Below are positions 55,922-64,000 of a stretch of 64,000 nt of DNA, piece after piece. The notes beneath the pieces were generated by a model, which did no database searches, had not been told where the DNA came from, and was given only the letters and a program-made list of their open reading frames with translations. The position numbers and the translations under genes are program-made. Numbering within the stretch: position 1 is the stretch's first letter; every line of letters starts with the position of its first letter. The DNA is from Bordetella genomosp. 13 (GTDB lineage Bacteria; Pseudomonadota; Gammaproteobacteria; Burkholderiales; Burkholderiaceae_B), in contig NZ_CP021111.1 of assembly GCF_002119665.1 (NCBI RefSeq), forward strand, positions 4,030,001-4,094,000. The letters are read 5' to 3'.

Positions 55922-57823
55922 TCAAGACACCACGACTTCGCGGAACATGCCGGCATCCATGTGGAACATCAGGTGGCAGTGCCACGCCCAGCGGCCGAGC
56001 GCGTCGGCTGTCACCAGGAAGCTGATGCGTTGTGCCGGCTGCACCGGCAGGGTGTGGCGGCGCGCAAGGAAGCGACCGTCGGGGCTTTCCAGCTCGCTCC
56101 ACATGCCGTGCAGGTGCATGGGATGGGTCATCATGGTGTCGTTGTGCAGAATGACCCGCAGCCGCTCGCCGTGTTTGAAGTGCACCGGCGTGGACTTTCC
56201 GAACTCCAGCCCGTCCAGGGACCATGCGTAGCGTTCCATGTTGCCCGTGAGGTGCAGTTCGACCTCCCGGCCGGGGCCTCTCTTGTCCAGCGGCCCCGAC
56301 GGGGTATGCAGATCCGCGAGGGTCAACACGCGCCGACCGTTGTTGCGCAGTCCGATGCCGGGGTCATCGAGGTTGGTGCGCGCCATGTCAACGCGCATGT
56401 CCGTGCTGGCACCATACTCGGTGCGAGCGTGGCGAGCAGTAGTGCTGGGCACGGCCAGTCCCCCCGCCGCCGCGGCGTGTTGGCTGTGATCCATCGCCAT
56501 GCCACCGTGGTTCATGGCGCCGTGATTCATGCCTGCCATCGCCCCATGATCCATCCCGGACATCGAACCCGAGCCCATCCCGGTCATCCCGGTCATGCCC
56601 GTCATGCCCGTCATCCCGGTCATCTCCATGGCCTGGCCGGACCCGCCATGGTCCATGCCCCCCATCATGCCGCCCATCATGTCGTTCATGGTCAGCCATT
56701 CGACCGGATCGAGGGCAGGCACGGGAGCTTGAAGACCTTCACGCACGGCCAGCGTGGCACGCGCGTAGCCTGTCCGGTCCATCGCCTGGGCGAAGATCGT
56801 GTAAGCGTCATCCCGTGGCTGGACGATCACGTCGACGGTTTCGCCAGGACCGAATCGGAACTCATCGACGGTCACCGGCTCCACGTCAACACCATCGACG
56901 TGCACCACCGTGAGTTTCAGTCCTGGAATGCGTACGTCGTAGAAGGTGTTGCCCGCACCGTTGACCATGCGCAGCCGCACGCGCTCACCCGGTCGGAACA
57001 GCGCCGTCCAATTGCCGGCGGGGGTGACGCCGTTGGCCAGATAGGTCAGCGTGGCGGCAGACAGATCTGCGAGATCCGTCGGATTCATCCGCATCTCGTT
57101 CCACATCTTGCGCTTGTCGATCGCAGCGGCCGTGCCTTCGCGCGAGGCGTCCCGGAAGAAGTCGAAGACGGTAGGTTGGTTGTAGTTGTAATAGTCGCTT
57201 TGGGACTTGAGCTTGGTGAACACCCGCATCGGGTCTTCGTCGGTCCAATCCGAGAACAGCAGCACGTGGTCACGGTCGGCGTGGATGGTCTCGGCGCCAG
57301 CGGGGTCGATGATGATCGCCCCGTACATGCCCGTGAGTTCCTGGAAGCCGGAGTGCGAGTGGTACCAGTAGGAGCCGCTCTGCTGAACCTTGAAGCGGTA
57401 CGTGAAGGTCTCGCCGGGAGCGATGCCATTGAAGCTGATGCCCGGCACGCCATCCATCTGATACGGCAGGATGATCCCGTGCCAGTGAATGGATGTGGCT
57501 TCACGCAGCTTGTTGGTTACACGGATTGTGACGGTGTCACCCTCGCGCCAACGCAATGTCGGTGCCGGCAGCGAGCCGTTGATGGTCGTAGCCACGCCTG
57601 GCTTGCCCGTGAAGTTCACGGGCGATTCGGCGATCACCAAGTCGAACTCGGTGCCCTTCAGCACAGGGGCGGCACCGCGCGTCGCGGAGCCTTGCTGGGC
57701 AAATGCCTTGAACGCCGGCGTGGACAGCCCAGCGAGAACGCCGCCGGCGGCTAACCCTTGGACGAAACGCCGACGAGAAAGGCCCTGTGTGGGCACGATA
57801 AAAAAGGGTGAACGAGGCGGCAT
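55922..57823 (-). CDS. copA: Multicopper oxidase CopA
   Basis: A 633-residue periplasmic multicopper oxidase, thought to oxidise Cu(I). Tat signal SRRRFVQGLAAGG (about 16-28). Copper sites: HWHG (site about 114), YWYHSHSGFQ, HPMHLHG and HCHLMFHMDAG at the C-terminus. Between cupredoxin domains 2 and 3 is a Met/His-rich loop with five MTG units and MSGMDHGAMAGMNHGAMNHG. It starts the cop cluster; copRS is divergent. Confidence 0.96.
   Translation of the reverse strand: MPPRSPFFIVPTQGLSRRRFVQGLAAGGVLAGLSTPAFKAFAQQGSATRGAAPVLKGTEFDLVIAESPVNFTGKPGVATTINGSLPAPTLRWREGDTVTIRVTNKLREATSIHWHGIILPYQMDGVPGISFNGIAPGETFTYRFKVQQSGSYWYHSHSGFQELTGMYGAIIIDPAGAETIHADRDHVLLFSDWTDEDPMRVFTKLKSQSDYYNYNQPTVFDFFRDASREGTAAAIDKRKMWNEMRMNPTDLADLSAATLTYLANGVTPAGNWTALFRPGERVRLRMVNGAGNTFYDVRIPGLKLTVVHVDGVDVEPVTVDEFRFGPGETVDVIVQPRDDAYTIFAQAMDRTGYARATLAVREGLQAPVPALDPVEWLTMNDMMGGMMGGMDHGGSGQAMEMTGMTGMTGMTGMTGMGSGSMSGMDHGAMAGMNHGAMNHGGMAMDHSQHAAAAGGLAVPSTTARHARTEYGASTDMRVDMARTNLDDPGIGLRNNGRRVLTLADLHTPSGPLDKRGPGREVELHLTGNMERYAWSLDGLEFGKSTPVHFKHGERLRVILHNDTMMTHPMHLHGMWSELESPDGRFLARRHTLPVQPAQRISFLVTADALGRWAWHCHLMFHMDAGMFREVVVS
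56578..56628 (-). repeat. 9-bp tandem repeat encoding MTG units in copA
   Basis: Five successive codon triplets encode Met-Thr-Gly (ATGACNGGN). Nine-base unit, in frame, so copy-number changes would alter loop length without frameshift. Confidence 0.8.
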
Positions 57824-57946
57824 GGCCTGAAATCCTCCATAGATGACTCGGAAGTCGTTCTAAACGCCACCCCATCCTGAGCGGCACAGTTCGACGCAAT
57901 GCAGGTCATGCTATGGGTTGGGCACTTTCCATCGAATGACCCCTGA

Positions 57947-57962
57947 ATTACATTCATGTAAT
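57947..57962. promoter_or_regulatory. CopR-box candidate between copA and copR
   Basis: ATTACATTCATGTAAT, a near-perfect palindrome in the 254-base gap between the divergent copA and copR genes, 116 bases before copR and 124 before copA. The position and shape fit an OmpR/CopR-type operator. Confidence 0.6.
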
Positions 57963-58077
57963 GTTCGTGTCATGTTCGTGGAAGCTGGCAACCAGTAAAT
58001 TGCTGATTGAAAGTGGATGAATGCGTACATCGTGAGCGGCTATTTTTCCGCGCCGTAGCGATTTCATGGGACATGCG

Positions 58078-58770
58078 ATGAAACTGCTGGTCGTTGAAGA
58101 CGAGAACAAGACGGCGGATTACGTCCGCCAAGGTCTCATGGAGGCGGGATTCGTCGTGGATCTGGCGCGCAACGGATTGGACGGACACCACCTGGCCATG
58201 GGCGAGACATACGATCTGGTGGTCTTGGATGTCATGCTGCCGGATGTCGATGGCTGGCGCATCGTGCGTGCCCTTCGAGATGCCGGTAAACAGGTCCCTG
58301 TGCTCTTTCTGACGGCGCGTGGCGGTGTAGACGACCGTGTCAAGGGATTGGAACTGGGAGCGGACGACTACCTCGTCAAGCCATTCGCGTTCTCTGAGTT
58401 GCTGGCGCGGGTGCGGACGCTGCTGCGACGCGGAAGCGCTCCGAGCCAGCCTGATCGCATCCAGGTTGCCGATTTGGTGCTGGACTTGGCGCGCCGGCGC
58501 GCAACGCGCGCTGGCCAACGCATCAATCTCACCAGCAAGGAGTTCGCGTTGCTTGAGCTCCTGGCCCGTCGCCAGGGGGAGGTCCTTCCACGGTCTCTGA
58601 TCGCGTCGCAGGTATGGGACATGAATTTCGACAGCGACAGCAACGTCATCGATGTAGCCATCCGCCGTCTACGCGCGAAGATAGACGATGCGTTCAATCC
58701 GAAGCTCATCCACACCGTGCGTGGAATGGGATACACGCTCGATGCGCCCGATGATGCCCCTGCGCCATAA
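58078..58770 (+). CDS. copR: Copper-responsive response regulator CopR
   Basis: A 230-residue OmpR-class response regulator. The receiver has Asp51 ([14 protein letters not shown]) and the acidic pair EDEN; Lys in DDYLVKPF. The C-terminal winged helix has [25 protein letters not shown] and [16 protein letters not shown] 58066 is possible four codons upstream. It overlaps copS. Confidence 0.94.
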   Translation: MKLLVVEDENKTADYVRQGLMEAGFVVDLARNGLDGHHLAMGETYDLVVLDVMLPDVDGWRIVRALRDAGKQVPVLFLTARGGVDDRVKGLELGADDYLVKPFAFSELLARVRTLLRRGSAPSQPDRIQVADLVLDLARRRATRAGQRINLTSKEFALLELLARRQGEVLPRSLIASQVWDMNFDSDSNVIDVAIRRLRAKIDDAFNPKLIHTVRGMGYTLDAPDDAPAP

Positions 58771-60178
58771 GCCGCGGCAAAGCCGTCCAGCGTCGCTTGC
58801 ATTGAGGGTCACGGCCCTCGTTGGTATCGCCACGACCTTGGTGTTTCTTGTGTTCAATTGGGTCATTCTCCGGTCGTTGGAGCACCACTTTGCTCAACAG
58901 GATGCCCACGAACTGGAGGCAGTGACAACCGCTTTGGCTCAGCCCTTGCACCAGCTTGCAAGTGACATCGCAAGCGACGAACTGAAGCAACACTTGGCCA
59001 ACGCAGTCGCAGGACATCATGGGATGACGTACGGCGTCTACGATGGGGCTGGCAATAGCATCTATGCCACGCCCGGTCCTGACCTGTCTAAACTTGCCAG
59101 TAGCAAAAAGTTGGTCAACCGCATCACCGCTGACGATTTGATCGTGTGGCAGGAGGATCAGAGGTCATATCGAGGTGTGGTGCTGCAACTGCCTGCTGAC
59201 GATTCAGCGGCGCCCGGCTACCGCATCGTCGCTGCCATGGACATCGGCTTTCATCTCGACTTCCTGGCGGAGTTCAAGCGCATGCTCTGGTGGGCAACCG
59301 GCTTGGTCATGTGCCTGGCGCTCGGTGTGGCTTGGCTGGCGGTGCAGTGGGGCCACCTGCCGATTCGCAAGGTCAATGAAGAGATTCGGGCGATTCGCTC
59401 TTCAAAGCTGGATGTGAGGCTGGATCCTCGGGATGTGCCGATCGAACTGGCGGAACTGGTATTCGCCTTCAACGATATGTTGGCGAGAATCGAGGAAGGC
59501 TTCACCCGGCTATCACACTTTTCCGCAGACATCGCGCACGAGTTGCGCACGCCCGTCACCAACCTGGTCACGCAGACTCACGTGGCGCTTGGCCAGCCGC
59601 GCAGCAACGAGGAATACAGAGAAATCCTCTATTCAAATTTGGAAGAGTTTGATCGGATGGGACGCATGATTGGTGACATGCTGTTTCTTGCCCAAACGGA
59701 AAATGATCCCCGCAACTTGCGTCTGTCTACCATTGATCTGTCCGAATTGGTGCGGAGTCTGTTCGACTATTTCGAGGCGCTGGCAGAAGATAGCGGCATT
59801 ACGCTTGGTGTTAAAGGGGCGATCGGCAGCATAGCGGCGGATCGGGAAATGCTCACCCGGGCGCTGAACAATCTTCTCTCGAATGCAATTCGACACACGC
59901 CTCGCGGCAAGAGCATCACGGTCTTGCTTTCGCAGGACGAGCAGTGGACAACGATCAGTGTGGTCAATCCCGGTGAGAGAATTCCTGAGCGCGATCTACC
60001 AAAGCTCTTCAACCGCTTCTACCGAGTTGATCCGGCACGGCAACGAAATACGGCGGGCGCCGGTCTTGGCCTTGCCATCGTGAAATCGATTGCGGAGGCA
60101 CATGGTGGCTCCGTTGCCGTGACCTCCAGTGAGCTTGTCACCAGGTTTGACTTGGTATTGCCCCATCTGCGGCAGTAG
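58742..60178 (+). CDS. copS: Copper sensor histidine kinase CopS
   Basis: A 478-residue membrane histidine kinase. Helix 1 is at about 20-42, a periplasmic sensor domain of 140 residues follows, helix 2 at about 183-202, then HAMP, the H-box [16 protein letters not shown] (His266), the N-box [14 protein letters not shown] and the G-box [18 protein letters not shown]. Start codons at 58742, 58751 and 58754 all overlap copR; the first is used. Confidence 0.92.
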   Translation: MRPMMPLRHKPRQSRPASLALRVTALVGIATTLVFLVFNWVILRSLEHHFAQQDAHELEAVTTALAQPLHQLASDIASDELKQHLANAVAGHHGMTYGVYDGAGNSIYATPGPDLSKLASSKKLVNRITADDLIVWQEDQRSYRGVVLQLPADDSAAPGYRIVAAMDIGFHLDFLAEFKRMLWWATGLVMCLALGVAWLAVQWGHLPIRKVNEEIRAIRSSKLDVRLDPRDVPIELAELVFAFNDMLARIEEGFTRLSHFSADIAHELRTPVTNLVTQTHVALGQPRSNEEYREILYSNLEEFDRMGRMIGDMLFLAQTENDPRNLRLSTIDLSELVRSLFDYFEALAEDSGITLGVKGAIGSIAADREMLTRALNNLLSNAIRHTPRGKSITVLLSQDEQWTTISVVNPGERIPERDLPKLFNRFYRVDPARQRNTAGAGLGLAIVKSIAEAHGGSVAVTSSELVTRFDLVLPHLRQ

Positions 60179-61125
60179 TCCGAGGGCGCTGCGGTCCGTC
60201 CAGCCAACTGGCGTATCTCTTTGCCTGATTCTGGGATCTACCCGGCCGGCCACGTTGCTACGCGAGCGGGACATTTTTTCTCCGTGACTGCCACGTGCCC
60301 AGTCCTAGCGGCAGGCGCCGACATCATGCGCTTGTGTATCCCATCGCTACGTCCACACCGCGCGCGGGGGCCTTTGCTCGGTCGTGATCCGGTCACCGAT
60401 CGTCGATAGCCTCAGCGGTCAGTGCCGAACGTCTGCCTGCTCGGCGCCTCGATCGCGCGCAGACCTGGCTGTGTGCGCTGAGCCCCTGAGGTGAGTTGGA
60501 AGTTGGTCTGCTGGTTCGTTGCGCGGGTATATGTACCCGTAGCTGGGTACAGAGAGTCTTATTGATCAAGATCAAGGTACTGCTATCAGGCGCCGGCTGC
60601 ATATGAACGCAGCCAACCGCCAAAACTACCTATGCAGGTGTCCACTAAAACTTGACCACTGCACCCCGCCCGAAGGCTTCTCCGACTCGCCCGCTGACGC
60701 GGGCCAGGTCAACCCCACAACGACAGGCGAGAACGCCCCGCCATGCCTTGCAGCGCCGGTCTTGAGGCGTGGCGTGGAAGCTCCATAGCGATGCCGGGCG
60801 GGTTGTCCCTGAACCGCGTTGAGGACGGCACGCACCTGCACAACCTGCCGCAGCAAGCGCCAGCGTGTTCGCCAGCGTCCCGTCCATCGCGGCGGGGCGC
60901 TGGCCGGGCCGATCCGGCGCAGCCGGTTCGGCGGCATCGAGGGGCGCCAAGCATCGCGCGGCGGGGATAGCCCGCAGGGCTTTCCCCTGGAGGCAAGCGA
61001 AGCGCGCAGCGCCGCAGGCGCGAAGGCGTGAGCAACTGTCTTGAAAGTCAAGCCTCGCAAGCGCGCAGGCTCCATTCAATTGAAGCGTTTTGCCAATGAT
61101 TCAATAAATGTTGTATTATCGAATC
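60179..61125. other. Non-coding junction between cop and ars modules
   Basis: This 947-base stretch carries no gene I can support. From 60638 TGTCCACTAAAACTTGACCACTG looks like the end of an IS (IS21-like), followed by a GC-rich segment to about 61030 whose minus-strand ORF (60626-61075) has no recognised domain. The last 25 bases carry the ars operator. Confidence 0.5.
61098..61125 (+). promoter_or_regulatory. ArsR operator/promoter
   Basis: GATTCAATA and TATTATCGAATC form an imperfect inverted repeat directly upstream of the arsR ATG. TATTAT could serve as -10. Autorepression by ArsR is the usual design. Confidence 0.6.
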
Positions 61126-61455
61126 ATGAACGAGACCCAAGCCATTTCCGCCCTCGGCGCCCTGGCCCATACCCAGCGGCTGCGCGTGTTCCGCGCCCTG
61201 GTGGTCGCCGGCCCCGAAGGGCTGACACCCAGCGTCCTCGCCGACCAGCTCGACGTGGCCCGCAACTCCCTGTCCTTCCACCTGAAAGAACTGGCCCATG
61301 CCGGCCTGGTCACCATCGAGCAGCAGGGCCGCAACCTGATCTACCGCGCCGACTTCACCCAGATGAATGGGCTGCTCGGCTATCTGACCGAGCACTGCTG
61401 CCAGGGCGGCGCGTGCGAGGTCACCGAATCCTCCTCTGCCTGTACTTCCTGCTGA
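61126..61455 (+). CDS. arsR: Arsenical resistance operon repressor ArsR
   Basis: A 109-residue ArsR/SmtB repressor: winged helix LTPSVLADQLDVARNSLSFHLKELAHAGLVTIEQQGRNLIYRAD. The C-terminal cysteines (EHCCQGGACEV...ACTSC) replace the classic ELCVCDL site and are the likely As(III) ligands. The frame opens at 61108, but the ATG at 61126 fits the operator. Confidence 0.92.
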   Translation: MNETQAISALGALAHTQRLRVFRALVVAGPEGLTPSVLADQLDVARNSLSFHLKELAHAGLVTIEQQGRNLIYRADFTQMNGLLGYLTEHCCQGGACEVTESSSACTSC

Positions 61456-61468
61456 AAGGATCACCCCC

Positions 61469-61939
61469 ATGAAGCGCTTTCACGTCCACCTGCACGTCGA
61501 TGACCTGAACCGCAGCATCGGCTTCTATTCCCAACTGTTCGCCGCGCAGCCCGCGCGCGTCGAAGGCGACTACGCCAAATGGATGCTCGAAGACCCGCCG
61601 GTCAACTTCGCCATCTCCACACGTGGCAACAAGCCGGGCATCGACCACCTGGGTATCCAGACCGACGATGCCGAGGAATTGGCGGTGCTGAAGGCCCGCG
61701 CCGAGGCGGCCGACATGACGCTGCTGGACGAGGGCACCACGACCTGCTGCTACGCGCGCAGCGAGAAGCACTGGATCACCGATCCGCAGGGCGTGGCCTG
61801 GGAGCACTTCCACACGCTGGGCAACATTCCGGTCTTTAACGAAGCGGCGCCTGCAGCGACTTCCGCCGCAGCGTGCTGTACCCCGGTGCGCGGCAAGCCG
61901 GTGGGCGTTGCGGTGAAGCCGGCTTCCTCCTGCTGCTGA
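61469..61939 (+). CDS. arsI: ArsI/CadI-family metalloenzyme
   Basis: A 156-residue vicinal-oxygen-chelate protein of the ArsI/CadI type; ArsI cleaves the C-As bond of methylarsenite. Candidate iron ligands are His5, His60 and Glu112, and the substrate-binding vicinal pair is Cys93-Cys94 (TTCCYARSEKHW). The C-terminal extension adds more Cys (AACCTP, SSCC). It lies 13 bases after arsR. Confidence 0.88.
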   Translation: MKRFHVHLHVDDLNRSIGFYSQLFAAQPARVEGDYAKWMLEDPPVNFAISTRGNKPGIDHLGIQTDDAEELAVLKARAEAADMTLLDEGTTTCCYARSEKHWITDPQGVAWEHFHTLGNIPVFNEAAPAATSAAACCTPVRGKPVGVAVKPASSCC

Positions 61940-61951
61940 TGTGAGATACCC

Positions 61952-62449
61952 ATGACCACCGACAAGACCTACAACGCCCTGTTCATCTGCACGGGTAACT
62001 CGGCCCGCTCCATCCTGGCCGAAGGCATCCTCAATGAATTGGGCCAGGGGCGCTTTCGCGCCTACTCGGCGGGCAGCCACCCCAAGGGCGAAGTCCACCC
62101 ACTGGCGCTCGCCACGCTGGAGCGGCTGCACATGCCGACCGCCGGCTACCGCAGCAAGAACTGGGACGAGTTCGCGGCGCCCGGTGCGCCGGAGCTGGAT
62201 TTCATCTTCACGGTCTGCGACAACGCCGCCGGCGAGGTCTGCCCCGTGTGGCCGGGGCGCCCGATGTCGGCGCATTGGGGTGTGCCTGATCCTGCAGCCG
62301 TTGAAGGCACCGACGAGCAGAAGCGCAAGGCGTTCACGGATGCGGCGCTGACGCTGCGCCGACGCATCGAATTGTTCCTGTCGCTGCCGATTCAGCGCCT
62401 GGATGCCATGTCGCTGCAGCACGAGCTGCGCAGCATTGGTACGAAGTGA
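61952..62449 (+). CDS. arsC: Arsenate reductase, low-molecular-weight phosphatase type
   Basis: A 165-residue arsenate reductase with the CX5R loop CTGNSARS (Cys13, Arg19) and SHPKGEVHPLALATLERLHMP. The usual C-terminal thioredoxin-type Cys pair is represented by only one Cys in the middle loop (TVCDNAAGEVCPVWPG), which fits the arsC2 group. It reduces arsenate for export by Acr3. Confidence 0.9.
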   Translation: MTTDKTYNALFICTGNSARSILAEGILNELGQGRFRAYSAGSHPKGEVHPLALATLERLHMPTAGYRSKNWDEFAAPGAPELDFIFTVCDNAAGEVCPVWPGRPMSAHWGVPDPAAVEGTDEQKRKAFTDAALTLRRRIELFLSLPIQRLDAMSLQHELRSIGTK

Positions 62450-62459
62450 GGTTGGCGCG

Positions 62460-63545
62460 ATGAGTGTTGGAACCCAAACGGCCGGCCGCGTGCCGGCCGC
62501 CCCCACCATGAGCGTCTTCGAGCGCTACCTGAGCGTGTGGGTGCTGCTGTGCATCGTCGCCGGTATCGCGCTCGGCCAGTTCGCGCCGGGCGTGTTCCAG
62601 GCCATCGGCCGCACGGAAGTGGCTCAGGTCAACCTGCCCGTGGGCCTGCTGATCTGGGTGATGATCATTCCCATGCTGCTCAAGGTGGACTTCGGCGCTC
62701 TCGGCCAGGTCAAGCAGCACTGGCGCGGCATCGGCGTGACGCTGTTCATCAACTGGGCCGTCAAACCATTCTCGATGGCGTTGCTGGCGTGGATCTTCAT
62801 CCGCCAGGTCTTCGCGCAGTGGCTCCCCGCCGACCAGCTCGACAGCTATGTCGCGGGCCTGATCTTGCTGGCCGCCGCACCTTGCACAGCCATGGTGTTC
62901 GTCTGGAGCCGGCTGACCGGGGGCGATCCTGTGTTCACGCTGTCGCAGGTCGCGCTGAACGACACCATCATGGTGTTCGCCTTCGCGCCCATCGTCGGCC
63001 TGCTGCTGGGCCTATCGTCCATCACGGTGCCGTGGGCCACGCTGCTGGTATCGGTCGGCCTGTACATCGTGATTCCCGTCATCCTGGCCCAGTTCTGGCG
63101 CCGCGCCCTGCTGAGCAAGGGCCAAGCCGCCTTCGACCGGGCGCTGGAGCGCATCGGGCCGCTGTCCATCGCGGCGCTGCTGCTCACGCTGGTGCTGCTG
63201 TTCGCCTTCCAGGGCGAGGCCATCATCCGCCAGCCACTGGTCATCGCCATGCTGGCCGTTCCGATCCTGATCCAGGTGTTCTTCAACTCCGGCCTGGCCT
63301 ACTGGCTCAACCGCAAGGCGGGCGAGCAGCACAGCATCGCTTGTCCTTCGGCGCTGATCGGCGCCAGCAACTTCTTCGAGCTTGCCGTAGCCGCCGCCAT
63401 CAGCCTGTTCGGCTTCCAGTCCGGCGCCGCGCTGGCCACCGTGGTCGGCGTGCTGATCGAGGTGCCAGTCATGCTACTGGTCGTTCGGATCGTCAACCAA
63501 AGCAAGGGCTGGTATGAGTGCGGCCCGAACCCTGCCCGCGGATAA
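62460..63545 (+). CDS. acr3: Arsenite efflux transporter ACR3
   Basis: A 361-residue membrane protein with ten helices, of the Acr3 (BASS-like) family. LSVWVLLCIVAGIALGQFAPG and NLPVGLLIWVMIIPMLLKVDF open it; the conserved Cys is in AAAPCTAMVFVWSRLTGGDP and the second in SIACPSALIGASNFFELAVA. The frame from 62403 overlaps arsC; the ATG at 62460 follows GAGGTTGGCGCG. Confidence 0.95.
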   Translation: MSVGTQTAGRVPAAPTMSVFERYLSVWVLLCIVAGIALGQFAPGVFQAIGRTEVAQVNLPVGLLIWVMIIPMLLKVDFGALGQVKQHWRGIGVTLFINWAVKPFSMALLAWIFIRQVFAQWLPADQLDSYVAGLILLAAAPCTAMVFVWSRLTGGDPVFTLSQVALNDTIMVFAFAPIVGLLLGLSSITVPWATLLVSVGLYIVIPVILAQFWRRALLSKGQAAFDRALERIGPLSIAALLLTLVLLFAFQGEAIIRQPLVIAMLAVPILIQVFFNSGLAYWLNRKAGEQHSIACPSALIGASNFFELAVAAAISLFGFQSGAALATVVGVLIEVPVMLLVVRIVNQSKGWYECGPNPARG

Positions 63546-63559
63546 CCAAGACACGACTC

Positions 63560-63982
63560 ATGAGCAACATCACCATTTACCACAACCCCACCTGCGGCAC
63601 GTCGCGCAACGTGCTGGCTCTGATCCGCAACAGCGGCGAAGAGCCGAACGTTATCGAATACCTGAAGACACCGCCTGACCGCGAAACGCTGCAACGCCTG
63701 ATCACGGACATGGGCGCGCCAATGCGCGCCGTGCTGCGTGAGAAGGGTACGCCCTATGCGGAATTGGGCCTCGATGACCCGAAGTGGGGTGACGAGCAGT
63801 TGATTGGCTTCATGCTCCAGCACCCCATCCTCATCAACCGGCCCATCGTGGTGACCCCGCTGGGCACGCGCCTGTGCCGGCCCTCAGAGGCCGTGCTGGA
63901 CATCCTGCCGCAGCCGCAGCGCGGCGCGTTCCGCAAGGAAGACGGCGAAGCCGTGGTGGATGCGGAGGGTCGCAGGGTCTGA
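63560..63982 (+). CDS. arsC: Arsenate reductase, glutaredoxin-dependent type
   Basis: A 140-residue arsenate reductase of the E. coli ArsC type: YHNPTCGTSRNVLALIRNSG (Cys12), then NVIEYLKTPPDRETLQRLI, and INRPIVVTPLGTRLCRPSEAVLDIL. It is a second, unrelated arsenate reductase in the same operon; the operon probably continues past the window (arsH or similar expected). Confidence 0.94.
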   Translation: MSNITIYHNPTCGTSRNVLALIRNSGEEPNVIEYLKTPPDRETLQRLITDMGAPMRAVLREKGTPYAELGLDDPKWGDEQLIGFMLQHPILINRPIVVTPLGTRLCRPSEAVLDILPQPQRGAFRKEDGEAVVDAEGRRV

Positions 63983-64000
63983 GACCTCCCGCACAAGCGG

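Noticed and set aside
56578..56628. CRISPR-like short repeats
   Set aside because: They are 9-bp in-frame codon repeats inside copA without spacers; no CRISPR array or cas gene was seen anywhere in the window.
60626..61075. 149-residue minus-strand ORF
   Set aside because: GC-rich composition, no domain seen; likely part of a degraded mobile segment.

Overview
The window is GC-rich DNA from a beta-proteobacterium of the Alcaligenaceae, most like Bordetella (B. petrii type) or Achromobacter. This is inferred from the many Bug/TctC-type solute receptors, the order grpE-thioredoxin-dnaK-dnaJ / hemH / hrcA / nadK-recN-fur-bamE-dapB, and a clc-type integrase next to tRNA-Gly(GCC). No database search was possible, so the species is a guess.

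Region 1 (about 1-12200) is a catabolic/transport block. It holds a DUF3313 lipoprotein, an M20 amidase (hydantoinase/carbamoylase type), a PLP aminotransferase, three Bug receptors, a GntR regulator, two SDR dehydrogenases and a thiamine-diphosphate (ThDP) enzyme, with a divergent LysR regulator. A decayed copy of the 3' end of the DUF3313 gene lies at the far edge (12030-12178), so the block is bracketed by a direct repeat.

Region 2 (12273-19276) is the protein-quality-control core on the minus strand: grpE, a thioredoxin-fold gene, dnaK and dnaJ, then a small protein with a repeated motif, hemH and hrcA. Two sigma-32-type promoters can be read, one before grpE and one before dnaK.

Region 3 (19355-29289) lies between hrcA and nadK, which are close neighbours in related genera, so it looks like an insertion. 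It has two parts. One is a six-gene operon for a molybdenum hydroxylase (CoxG-, L-, S- and M-like) with a dihydroxyphthalate-decarboxylase-like protein and a Bug receptor. The other is an ECF sigma/anti-sigma pair, divergent from a catalase-family peroxidase and a cytochrome b561, with matching sigma-type promoters facing both ways.

Region 4 (29330-38903) is housekeeping: nadK, recN, fur, bamE, dapB, murB, an SDR, an alpha/beta hydrolase, an Hsp15-like RNA-binding protein, and two identical tRNA-Gly(GCC) genes 3.1 kb apart. A large inverted-repeat element lies between dapB and murB.

Region 5 (about 38886-64000, running off the end) is a genomic island inserted at the second tRNA-Gly. It starts with a clc/IntB13-type integrase. 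Next is an IS-riddled zone (IS21, IS5 and IS3 families) that has cut down a CusCBA-like efflux operon, a small secreted protein and a LysR-like protein. Then come XRE and LysR regulators and a full copper-resistance cluster: copA, copB, DUF411, DUF2933, a Cu P-type ATPase, copC, copD and copK on minus, with divergent copRS. The window ends with an arsenic operon: arsR, arsI, an LMW-type arsC, acr3 and a glutaredoxin-type arsC. Together these give periplasmic copper oxidation and sequestration, copper export, and arsenate reduction with arsenite efflux, on what is probably a mobile element of the ICEclc family.
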